Shown here: positions 41,031 through 51,380 of the stretch, in pieces
Position numbering within the stretch: position 1 is the first letter of the stretch
Layout: each line of letters starts with the position of its first letter
Translations under genes and position numbers: made by a program
Source: Strigamia acuminata
Lineage: Eukaryota > Arthropoda > Chilopoda > Geophilomorpha > Linotaeniidae
NCBI GenBank assembly: GCA_949358305.1
Contig: OX442316.1
Coordinates: 16,678,001 to 16,742,000 of the forward strand
Length of the DNA stretch: 64,000 bases
Reading direction: 5' to 3'
The notes under the pieces: generated by a model
The model's input: only the letters and a program-made list of their open reading frames with translations
The model's database searches: none
What the model was told of the DNA's origin: nothing

Positions 41031-41147
41031 AGTAACTGCATTCAAAAAGTGGTGTTTTAATTGTTTTTGGTGTTTGTGTGTTTGTTTTTGTATCTTTTAA
41101 CATCGCAAAATAAAAACACTTAAAACACGGCTTTTTGAATGCACCTA
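41031..41147. mobile_element. Small MITE with TGCATTCAAAAA ends
   Basis: AACTGCATTCAAAAAG at the left and CTTTTTGAATGCACCTA at the right bound a 117-bp element of GTTT/AAAC-rich DNA. Its right end directly abuts another element that starts TATACTC. Confidence 0.65.
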
Positions 41148-41260
41148 TACTCTTGTTCGAGTCAAAAGAGTCCTTTCTCCCATTGGCCGAGCCATTTTAC
41201 TGGTGTAGTGATCCAAAAAAATAGACCCAAACACCAGTATTGCATCACAATGTACAGACA
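41146..41260. mobile_element. Partial copy of the TATACTC element family
   Basis: TATACTCTTGTTCGAGTCAA, CCCATTGGCCGAGCC and ACTGGTGTAGTGATCC match the ends of the elements at 45475-45896 and 59687-60533. The opposite end is missing. Confidence 0.65.
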
Positions 41261-41336
41261 TTGTAATCGATAACCTATTGTTAGGAAACCTATTGTTGGC
41301 GCATATATCCTACCTAGTAAAAACAGAATTAGGCGT

Positions 41337-41340
41337 ATTT

Positions 41341-41371
<31 letters not shown>

Positions 41372-41382
41372 TTCATTTATTA
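41337..41382. repeat. (TTTA)n microsatellite
   Basis: About eleven TTTA repeats, with one interruption near the end (TTCA). Confidence 0.9.
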
Positions 41383-41850
41383 TGTAATTTGAGCAATGTG
41401 GATTGGCGACTCCATCTTGCAATTTAACTTGGCTAAACGCATATCATTTTCCATTTTAATGGTAAAACTAAGCAAAGGTCGAAAGCGCTTTGGTTAAAAT
41501 TATTTTCTGCATATGCTAATTGCTAATTGTCTTGACTCCATCTTGAACTTAGACTCTTTATTTTTTATTGGTGTCCATGCGAGTACGTCGTAATCTTTTG
41601 TAAACACACTCTAAATGATTCAAAATGGCGGTTTCCGCGATTAGAAATTGAAATATTAATACATTTATTTGACTCAGTTTTGATTCAACCCGAGAGTTGT
41701 GTGTCCAAAATGTTTGCGCGTGCAGCAATTGGGTCATTAATTTTGATTGGAAATTGGTAACTCATTTTTACGTGCGGTCTGTTGGTTTGTTACAAGATAC
41801 GGTCGTGTAGGGAGCGAAATCATATTTCACGCTTAACGGCAGTAATACAC

Positions 41851-42120
41851 TAGGCGCATTCCCAACGTCGTGTTTAACTCGCTGTTAAATATGTTTAAAT
41901 GTCGTGTGCACGTGTTGAGACAAATATTATTTGTATCTTCCAGTGCGACGCCCAAACTTTTTCGGCCGTTGCCACAAGTCAAGTGCTTTAATTGCGAGGA
42001 AATGGGACATTACGCGAATGATCAGACATTATTAAGTATCTGTGATTATTATCGGGAGGAGCTGTTTAAAAAGCCGTTTAAAAATGCTGTTTAGTCTAAA
42101 TGACTTTCTGAATGCGCCTA
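41851..42120. mobile_element. MITE carrying a CCHC zinc-knuckle-like fragment
   Basis: TAGGCGCATTC at the left and GAATGCGCCTA at the right bound 270 bp. Inside is an acceptor-like TTTGTATCTTCCAG at about 41943, followed by CpG-rich sequence. On the plus strand that sequence reads LPQVKCFNCEEMGHYAND: three of the four ligands of a CX2CX4HX4C knuckle, with Asp in place of the last Cys. It looks like a captured exon fragment from a gag-like or cellular CCHC gene. The frame is short and unlikely to be functional. Confidence 0.55.
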
Positions 42121-42584
42121 TTGTGCGCTTTAAGGATACTGCGGATTCGGCTTTTATTTCTTAGTTCTTGATTGATGTGGAATTCGCTAGACGGAGTTTG
42201 GTGTATATAGAGGAAAAAGCTGTGTGAGAGAGAGGGAATGTTTGCTCCCTTCATCTTTTGTGCAAACCTAAATGGGCATCTGTTTTCTACAAGCTCAAGA
42301 GGTTAAAGAATGTCATTTGAAATCGATAATTTTGTAATGTCAAAAAAGAAATGAGAAAAGAATAAAGCATTTAAAGTGAAGTAGTTTTCTGTTGCAATTT
42401 GAAATCTCTTTAAGTGCTGGAGAGGGCGCAGAAGTGCAGTTGGAATGCCATTGTTTCATCTGATTGTTGATTTAATAATTCTTTTGTATTTAATGATTGT
42501 AGCGGCAGTTGTTTCATATCGGATTATGTCAAAAGATTGCTCTACGGTCGGTTAAACAATTGTTATATGTTTCATACAACAATT

Positions 42585-43115
42585 GTTTTTTGTCTCATTC
42601 AACAATTGTTTTCAATGATTGCAACTATTGTTTCCAATGATTGCAACAATTGTTTTCAGTAATTGCAACAATTGTTTCCAATGATTGCAACAATTGTTTT
42701 CAGTAATTGCAACAATTGTTTTCAGTAATTGCAACAATTGTTTTTGTGGATTGCAACAATTGTTTTTGTGGATTGCAACAATTGTTTTTGTGGATTGCAA
42801 CAATTGTTTTCAGTAATTGCAACAATTGTTTTTGTGGATTGCAACAATTGTTTCTGTGGATTGCAACAATTGTTTTTGTGGGTTGCAACAATTTTTTTTG
42901 TGGATTGCAACAATTATTTTTGTGGATTGCAACAATTGTTTTTGTGGGTTGCAACAATTGTTTTTGTGGATTGCAACAATTGTTTTTGTGGATTGCAACA
43001 ATTGTTTTTGTGGATTGCAACAATTGTTTTTGTGGATTGCAACAATTGTTTTTGTGGATTGCAACAATTGTTTTTGTGGATTGCAACAATTGTTTTTGTG
43101 GATTGCAACAATTGT
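42585..43115. repeat. 22-bp palindrome-bearing minisatellite
   Basis: About 22-24 copies of TTGCAACAATTGTTTTTGTG with GA (22 bp). Each contains the perfect palindrome AACAATTGTT. Edge copies carry CAGTAA or CAATGA in place of TGTGGA. Frames up to 149 residues on both strands follow from the near absence of stop triplets. Confidence 0.95.
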
Positions 43116-43796
43116 TATTGTTACATTTTCTGTTTAAACAATTGTTTTCGACCTAATTGCTGCTTTTGAAAAAAGAAAGATTAGAAGTGCATTTGTCAGG
43201 TTTGGAATGATCAAGTTAGTTAATGATTAAACTGGTAAACCAAAAGTAATGTAGCGTGGACGAGAAAAGGCAGTGAAATATATGGAGACAAGTTGAAGAC
43301 TTTTCCTCTTGACTTGGAAATTGGCAATTAAAAGGATGCTAATTCCACCTATGCGTGCATGTGTGTGTATGGAAGAATGAAGTTAATGGAACAAGCAAAG
43401 AAAATTAAATTGTTTATAAAGAAGGGAAATGAGAAAATACAGAATTCATTTGTTATGCAGCTGGTGTCTTGATGACTGGAATTAAATTATAATTTTGTTC
43501 AAGTATCAAGAGTCGAGTCGGGGGAGGCAATAGAAAATAAAGAGTTTCAGCTTGCACACATCTCTTCATTTAACAAAGAAGAAGGATTATTAACAAGTAC
43601 AAAAGCGAGTATTTGCTTCATTTCTAAACGGCGACTTCGCATTTCATTTACTCGCTTTGTTCAGAACAATCGGAGGTGAAGGTTGACTAATATTCAGCCT
43701 CATAATGATAAAATAAAGTAAATAAACTGGAGTTTTAAACGCTCGAAGGTTGGCTGAATTCAATGAACAACACGAGGTGGCTAAGCTTCAACAATT

Positions 43797-44740
43797 ACCA
43801 TGTTTACATGTACTCACTTATCTAGATAAGTGAAAATGCGAATTTTACTTTTCTAGAAAACTAATCGTGTAAACAAATCAGTTTTCCAGAAAATGTCAAA
43901 CTTATCTGGAAAACTAAAATCCACTTGTTTGAGGTAGATTTTGGGTGTTTTGCGCATTGCCATTTGCAATGTAAACACCCACTCATTGCTTATCTAGATA
44001 AGCTGACGTCACAACAACGCTGTAATGGAACTGTTTAAAAACATGGCGGCAAAATGGAGCGAGCACAGTGCTCGCAATGTTAACCTTCCCATAGCCATGG
44101 TAGGTCAAAAAAATTACAGAAGTGGAAAAATCACTGTAATTCTTTTTTTTCTGATAATTAATTAATGAGGTTAACTTGTATTCCTCAAAAACTTTTTTTT
44201 CTTATTTTATAATGTCTAAATACAAATAGTTTTTCAATTGTTATTAAGATAATTTAATATTTATAACATAAAACACCCTTAATGGGAGCGCCGTACACTG
44301 CTTTGCCATCTGTTTGCACTAGGTGGCGTATTAAAATTAGTCCTAAAACATGTGCTTTTACCAGGAAAAATGCGATTGCACCAGGAAAAATGTGATTCTG
44401 CACATGCGCAGAAGCATTTTAAAAGAAGGCCGATTTGACCGACCTTAGCTAGCAATGGTGGAAACTAGGCTTGGCTATGGGAAGGTTAAAATGAATATTG
44501 TTACATGAGAAACACCAACGAAACAAAACAATATTTTCCGAGGTTGGCGGGAAGACATATTCTCGGTTTGTGCACAGTGCATTGTGGATTATTAATGCGC
44601 AAGTTTAACAGAGAGTTAAATAAGTCATATGACGTCACATTTTTTGGAAAACTGATCCTTTGTAAACGCATGCAGTTTTCTAGATAAGTAAAAATTCGTA
44701 TTTTTACTTATCTAGATAACTGGTAACATGTAAACATGGT
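43797..44740. mobile_element. TIR element with about 100-bp ends, interrupted by another element
   Basis: ACCATGTTTACATGT at both ends, in inverted orientation, is followed by similar long arms containing CTTATCTAGATAAG palindromes and TCTAGAAAACT. The arms stay alignable for roughly 100 bp. AATT flanks both sides and may be the target duplication. After removing the inner insertion the element is about 540 bp and has no ORF. Confidence 0.75.
44084..44485. mobile_element. piggyBac-type MITE inserted in the larger TIR element
   Basis: The element starts CCTTCCCATAGCCA and ends with its inverse, GGCTATGGGAAGG. Both are flanked by TTAA (44080-44083 and 44486-44489), the target site that piggyBac transposases duplicate. 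It is 402 bp long with no transposase, so it is non-autonomous. It sits inside the 43797-44740 element and is therefore younger. Confidence 0.75.
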
Positions 44741-44773
44741 AATTGATACTTTATTTCAATTCATGCTTGACTC

Positions 44774-45035
44774 TGATTGGTCAGCACAATACACAGGTGA
44801 GATGTTTCACCTGGCGGTACTGTCACGTAAACGTGACGTGAACAAACACTCAAAAACAACAAACAACAATAAGCTCATTAACAAAAGTAATTTACAGCGT
44901 GATGCCGAAATATTGTTGCTTTGTTTTCTTTGTGTGCAGCAAGCTTGACAATCGCCATGTTAAATGCATGCGCAGAATGGCATGCGCAGAATGTGATGCG
45001 CAGTTTGAATTTGACGTGTATTGTACTGACCAGAC
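44774..45035. mobile_element. Possible inverted-repeat element
   Basis: TGATTGGTCAGCACAATACAC at 44774-44794 is matched imperfectly in inverse by GTGTATTGTACTGACCAGACC at 45015-45035. Ends beyond these arms and target duplications could not be fixed. Confidence 0.4.
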
Positions 45036-45390
45036 CCAATGCTGCTTAACTTGTGTGTTTTGCTCTTGAAATCCCAGCGAGACATCGCAGATCGTAATTT
45101 TGGATATCACTTTAAAAGAGCTAAAAGGCAGTTTTCGCTTGTCAGAACTTGTTTGTCTTTTGGATCTTTCATCTTGTTGTTTAGTATGCCGGACACAAGC
45201 TTGGCCTTGATCCAGATATGCATTGTTAGAGTATGTTACACACACAGGCAACCTATGGAAATCTAGGATGCTTTTGTAAGCGTATGTTGCTGTAGTCAAG
45301 CAAGGAAACAAGATTAAACTATACCACAACAATGGTAAATCAATGTGCCTTAATTTCTGGATCAATGAATGGATAAAGAATTTATCTTTA

Positions 45391-46180
45391 GGTGCATTCG
45401 ATCCTCAAAAGATGAAGTCACTTAAGTGACTTACAGAAGTGAATACACTAAAAATTGAAATGATGGCTACCTAAACTCGAGTTGCACTCAAAAAGGCACC
45501 TCACAATGTGTACTCCCATTGGTCGAGCCAGTTTACTACTAACTCCAGATTGTATACTACTACTAAGAGAAGTAGTTTTGTTTTTTATTTATTGTTGTGC
45601 TTGTTATGACTAATTTAGTTTGTTATTTTGATTTTATTTAATAAAAAATGTTATTTCTATCATTAAAATGAAGTTTTACACATTAAAAAATGTCAAACTC
45701 ATGTTTGTTGTGTTTATTGCTTACATCGTCTGGAAGTTTGAATTTTAGGTCGTTGCCTGGGCAATCGATTGCAATGTCTGTACATTGTAATGCAATTCTG
45801 GTGTTTGGGTCTACTTTTCAGGATCACTACACCAGTAAACTGGCTCGACCAATGGGAGTACACATTGTGAGGTGCCTTTTTGAGTGCAACTCGAGTATAC
45901 AACATGTGGTAACAATTAGACTTTGACCGATATTGATATTTTGCAGTATCGCCGATACCGATAATCGGCAACCGAATATCGGCCGATACCGATACCTGCG
46001 CCGATATTAAAATTAAAATGTTTGTCGTGTCTTTGTTGTTGGGTAGGGAATATGGATTGTTTTCTATTGTAAATTCCCATCACTATTTCCGTCCCTGGCG
46101 CTGGTTACCATTTCCGTTTTGTGGATTGATTGTCCTGTTAGACGTCAATAAGTCAATTGGTCTTTTGAGGATTGATTGCA
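45391..46180. mobile_element. TGCATTCGATCCTCAAAAG element split by a later insertion
   Basis: Left end GGTGCATTCGATCCTCAAAA near 45391 and right end TTTTGAGGATTGATTGCA near 46178 are inversely related. A lone matching end also occurs near 33170-33196. The element at 45475-45896 and a CGATACCGATA-rich segment (45927-46007) lie inside it. Confidence 0.5.
45475..45896. mobile_element. MITE with identical 63-bp terminal inverted repeats
   Basis: The two ends, starting ACTCGAGTTGCACTC, are exact inverse complements for 63 bp, through CCCATTGGTCGAGCC. The core is AT-rich with ACTACACCAGT and GGGTCTACTTTT. It is non-autonomous at 422 bp. Identical arms indicate a recent insertion or homogenisation. 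Confidence 0.85.
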
Positions 46181-46849
46181 TTTTTTCTTAAACATGTTTA
46201 AAGTAAATGCATTATCTTCAATTCTTGATATTTATACTCAGCAGATTGAAAAGTTTGAGGTCTTTGTTTCTATTTTTATCTCAGCCGTCTTTATTTCATT
46301 GATTGGTTTTGTAATTCCTTTTCACTTGCCAATATACTCCAGTCTATTGCATATTGCTTTTCTGGGATCTCAAGATGATGTGGGGGAAGGGAAAAAAAAT
46401 CTGTTTCCAGCTTTGATTTGAATTTTAACACCTGCTGAGGAAATTTCATTGAACTCAAATTCTAGCGGAAAGCTTCGAGTTGAATAGTTGAAACATTTTT
46501 TTATTCTTTTGTGGGTTTTGGAATGTGTTTAGTGAGAGATGCAGCAATATTAACCTTGAGAATAAGTTGGAGTGTCTTGGTGGTTGATTGTTTGATGATA
46601 AAAATCAAGGGTAGAATAATTTATATTTATTGCTGTTGGCTTGCTTTTAATTTCCGGAGAATGTGATGAGTTGGGGATACGAGAAAACTCAATTTGGAAT
46701 CATTTTTCATACTTGTTTGCTGCTTTTATCTCTTGATTTAGCGCTCTTTCATTTATTTTTATACGAGGCATAAAATATGAGAAACTAAACTTGGGCTTAC
46801 AAATGCGTGAAACAACTGCCATTTAATCATTTTGGATTTCGAAATTCAG

Positions 46850-48060
46850 AAAATCTCATTGGAATTCCAGAAATCTTAGAAATCCTGTAAATCCTAGAAA
46901 TCCTGGAAATCCTAGATATCTTGGAAATCCATAAAATCTTAGAAATTACAGAAATCTTAAAAATTACCGAAATCTATGAAATCATGTAAATCTTGGAAAT
47001 TACAGAAATCTATGATATTCTGTAAATTCTGTAATTCTGGAAATCCTTAAAATCTTGGAAATTCTGGAAACCCATAAAATCTTGGAAATTCTGGAAACCC
47101 ATAAAATCTTGGAAATTCTGGAAATCCATAAAATCTTGGAAATTCTGGAAACCCATAAAATCTTGGAAATTCTGGAAATCCATAAAATCTTGGAAATTCT
47201 GGAAATCCATAAAATCTTGGAAATTCTGGAAATTCTGGAAATCCATAAAATCTTGGAAATTCTGGAAACCCATAAAATCTTGGAAATTCTGGAAATTCAT
47301 AAAATCTTGGAAATTCTGGAAATCCATAAAATCTTGGAAATTCTGGAAATCCATAAAATCTTGGAAATTTTGGAAATTCTGGAAATCCATAAAATCTTGG
47401 AAATTCTGGAAACCCATAAAATCTTGGAAATTCTGGAAATCCATAAAATCTTGGAAATTCTGGAAACCCATAAAATCTTGGAAATTCTGGAAATCCTTAA
47501 AATCTTGGAAATTCTGGAAACTCATAAAATTTTGGAAATTCTGGAAATTCATAAAATCTTGGAAATTCTGGAAATCCATAAAATCTTGGAAATTCTGGAA
47601 ATCCATAAAATCTTGGAAATTTTGGAAATTCTGGAAATCCATAAAATCTTGGAAATTCTGGAAATTCATAAAATCTTGGAAATTCTGGAAATCCATAAAA
47701 TCTTGGAAATTCATAAAATCTTGGAAATTCTGGAAGTCCATAAAATCTTGGAAATTCTGGAAATACATAAAATCTTGGAAATTCTAGAAGTCCATAAAAT
47801 CTTGGAAATTCTGGAAATACATAAAATCTTGGAAATTCTGGAAATCCATAAAATCTTGGAAATTCTGGAAATTCTGGGAATCTTAGAAATTCTAGATTTC
47901 TTGAAAATCAAGAAAATTTATGGGTTATTCTTACAAATTATCTCAGAAGTTGTAGCAAAATTAAGCAATATTTTTTTAAAAATTCCTAAAATCTTTAATA
48001 AATCTTCGAAATCTCTGAAATCCATGAAATCTCCAAACCTCCGAATACCTAGAAATCCCT
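46850..48060. repeat. Large 27-bp (9-bp based) minisatellite
   Basis: The unit is ATCTTGGAAATTCTGGAAAT then CCATAAA (27 bp), itself built on a 9-bp GGAAATTCT theme, with about 30 copies and more diverged edges. Because the unit is a multiple of three and lacks stops, it is open for 335 codons on the plus strand and 252 on the minus strand. Neither frame has non-repeat content or a credible exon context. Confidence 0.95.
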
Positions 48061-48204
48061 AAATTCCCTAAATTTTTTTAAAAATATCTCGCAAATTATA
48101 GCAAAATCGCGCAGAATCTTTAAGAAATTCGCCCGAAATTCAAAAAATCTTCAAGATTTAACAGGTTTACAAAATCTTAAATTTGATTTTTTCGATTGGC
48201 TACC

Positions 48205-48312
48205 CCCATTTGATCTCGCTACAAATCTCGTTTGATCTCGCTTGATCTCGCTTGATCTCACTGCAAATCTCATTTGATCTCACTGCAAATCTCCGTTTGA
48301 TCTCGCTGAAAA
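48205..48312. repeat. TTTGATCTCGCTGCAAATCT repeat
   Basis: About five imperfect copies of TTGATCTCGCT or TTGATCTCACTGCAAATCTC in roughly 100 bp. Confidence 0.8.
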
Positions 48313-49169
48313 TCTTGTTCGCATACAAGTTACTATCACAAAATTTTAATTAATATTCCAATTACATCATGTTCCATATAAATTTTTAAAAACTTTTTCT
48401 ATCACAAAACCAGAGAACAAACATGGCTGCTTTGATTTATTCATTTCTTACTCCCAATTTATGTAATGAATTTTTTTTACGATCTCGCAATTCACGAAAA
48501 GATTTTTCTGTTGGAAACAATTGTTATCTCAAGCATTTTGATTTAATTTTGATTCTTTTTTCTCCCTAATTTTTGCAATAATGTCTGCACACACATTCCA
48601 TTTTTTTTATTATTAATTTCTTCCTCTTTCCTTTCCTCCATTTTTTTTAATTATTTTTTTGTTCCCTCCAAAATGTTCAACTTGCATGTTGGGAATTGGA
48701 ATGAGAAAGAGCATTTCAATTAGCCCACAGCATCGTGCAGGTTGGGCGAATTTCATCAGTGCAAGTTTGGATTTTAATGTGGGCTGTTAGCTCGGGCTCC
48801 GATTGATGACTTTTCATTTCAGTGTCTTGTCGCCTTTAATTACTATGCCATTCCTAATGCTCGGTGATGGAAGGGTTAATTTTGCAAGGATTTGCTTCAA
48901 ATTGAAGGACCGGTAGGGGAAAACTAATTTTTTTTTTCTTTTCCTTCTTCTTAAATTGCAATTTTAAAGTGCACGTCTGCGCTGTAACACCAACAAGTTT
49001 TTTGATGAGTTTGTTAGATAAGTATTGACATTACAGTTGTGAGTTGCATGTGTAAACAAAGAGACAAACATGGCGCTCCGTGTTTCTGGTTTAATTTATT
49101 GCGCAAATGTTGATGTTGTAAGTCGAGATTTAGGAAACAATAATATTTTTGAGTTTGCAGATTATGGTT
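48313..49169. other. Unique sequence with less AT-biased patch
   Basis: The patch 48690-48900 has balanced composition (GCATCGTGCAGGTTGGGCG, GGGCTGTTAGCTCGGGCTCC) and TAATTA/TTGAT core motifs. It is a candidate conserved non-coding element; no gene seen. Confidence 0.3.
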
Positions 49170-49460
49170 GAATGGTTTTTTTTTCTTTTTTGGGCACGGT
49201 TTAGCTCATTGTTGATTTTTTTGAAACAATGATTAGCAATTAAATGTTTTTGTAACAATGATTAGCAATTTGTGGTTTTTTATAACAATGATTAGCAATT
49301 TGTTGTTTTTTGAAACAATGATTAGCAATTTGTTGTTTTTTGAAACAATGATTAGAAATTTGTTGTTTTTTGAAACAATGATTACCAATTTGTTGTTTTT
49401 TTAAACAATGATTAGCAATTTGTTGTTTTTTTTAAACAATCGTCAGCAATTTATTGTTTT
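49170..49460. repeat. 30-bp ACAATGATTAGCAATTTGTT minisatellite
   Basis: The unit ACAATGATTAGCAATTTGTT plus GTTTTTTGAA is repeated about eight times with few changes. Confidence 0.9.
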
Positions 49461-50854
49461 AGCTCTGTGTAACTTCTGGGGGGTGAAAGACGTGCTAAAA
49501 ATACCATTTAACATTAAATAACACCTAGTTTGCATTTTTACAGTGATGAATGTGCAATTTTCATTGTTTATGGTACATAAAAACTGAACATATCTTTTAT
49601 GGGGGTGCAAGAAAGTATTCCGAGAATCCGAGTGTCGCCGAACTTTAAAAAAGTTTCTCCGCTATCGCAAACTACGGCTTTCACTTGTCCGAAAGCTCGC
49701 ATAACATTTTGATCTTGTTCTTCGAGATCATCGACAACAACTACTAAGAATTTATCATCCTTTCATTTTAATTTACAAGTAACAGCAGAATAAATTTATT
49801 TTAAAAAAAAAATCACACACTTCTTTTCCATTGGAGCCTCCATTTTCATTTAAGTAATAAAAAGAAAATGAACTGTCCATGTCGGCTTAGTCTTGACTCT
49901 TTAAGTCTTTTATTTGCCAGACTGTTTTTTCTTTTCTTTTTTTTCTTCTTCCTCCTCGTTCAATTATGTGGCTGGTCGCAACTTTTACGAGTGAAGAAAC
50001 GACGCATGAGCAGAAGTCACTTGCCTCTCAAATGTTTGCATGGCTGCACCTAAGTATACATTGTGGAAAAGAAGGGGGCATAACCATCAAAGAAGGCTTC
50101 TCCTACTACCTCCTCCCTGCATGCATCACTATTTCACGCCAAACCTAGTCGACTCGACAATTTCAACAATAATTCCTTGGCTCCAGACATTTCATCCAAA
50201 TTGAAGATGAAAATTACGACAGGTGGGGTCAGGAATGTTCTAGTGTCAATTTTTTTAAATGAAAAAGAGGAGAGAGAGAGAGAAAAAAGTTATTTTTTTT
50301 CTTTCTGTGCTATTGATTTTTGTACTATCCATCCATATCACTCTTGGTTTATTACTTGACATTTTCTTCTTGGACCTGGAGACTGTTATTGGGTTTTTCT
50401 GAATCGTAGAGAGAAAGGGAGAAAGGTGGAAAAAGTATTACTCCGTACAAGACGTTTGTTTTAGTGAATAGAGATGGTTAATTTCTTTGCTTTGTAATTG
50501 GATAATAATGTCTATCTTTAACGGTTTTAAAGATAGTGACTAAAAGTCATTGAAACAATGATCGTAGGCAATTTTTATTGTTGCCAATAAATTTGGCACG
50601 CTTGATTTGCTATAAATACGCTCAAATAATTTTCATATAAACGCCCAATTTTTATAAATTGGAAAAGATCATGTTGAAGTCGGGTCATTTCATCAAATTT
50701 CGTTTCATCGAATCCAGTTTCGGTTACCTAAATATGATGATTATTTTTTCTTTTCTTCTAAGAATGCCTCACGAGGAGGGGCTAGCGCCCCCACTTGAAC
50801 TTACCCTTAACTGTTTTTTTTTTATCTGCACGCTGCGGAGCCCATTTGACATGA

Positions 50855-51380
50855 GGTCATTTAGTCGAATTTCACTTTGTCGACGCTGTTTTGTCAACGC
50901 CATTTTGTCTACGTCGTCTTGTCGACCAGGTCACCTAGTCGACAGCTAAATTCGACAAAACAGTACGTCGACAGAGTCTGTACATTGGGTCGACAAAACG
51001 TACCCGATCATGTTTCGTGAGAGACTCTGTCGGATATCCTATCAACAATTATTATTCACGAATAGACTAAAACTCATAAGGAACTACTTTTCCTAGTAGC
51101 AGTAGTTCAACTGCAGTTCTGAGTAATTAAATAGGGCCAATGAGAGCCCAGCTTCCAGGGCTCCTCTTGAGTGCGGAAAGAGTATAGTCAACAGCTAAAT
51201 TCGACAATACAGTACGTCGACAGCTAAATTTGACAATACAGTACGTCGACAGCTAAATTCGACAATACAGTACGTCGACAGCTAAATTTGACAATACAGT
51301 ACGTCGACAGAATCTGTACATTGGGTCGACAAAACGTACCCGATCATGTTTCGTGAGAGACTCTGTCGGATATCCTATTT
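50855..51380. repeat. GTCGAC-rich repeats with a duplicated block
   Basis: TTTTGTCGAC-like repeats (50855-50940) lead into a block of about 105 bp (CAGCTAAATTCGACAAAACA ... GACTCTGTCGGATATCCTAT). The block recurs at 51187-51380, where its first part is expanded to four tandem copies of a 30-bp unit. A MITE-like piece (about 51060-51186, ending GAGTATA, related to the TATACTC family) separates the two blocks. Confidence 0.8.

Noticed and set aside
42585-43115. CRISPR-like array
   Set aside because: Units are directly tandem with no variable spacers, and the DNA is clearly eukaryotic. The same applies to all other arrays here.
42700-43169. Cysteine-rich frames (WIATIVFVDCNNCFCG-type) as a novel protein
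   Set aside because: Pure translation of a 22-bp minisatellite, open on several frames and both strands at once.
47010-48062. 252- and 335-codon frames as novel repeat proteins
   Set aside because: Stop-free 27-bp repeats explain both frames. There is no non-repeat domain, no promoter and no splice context.
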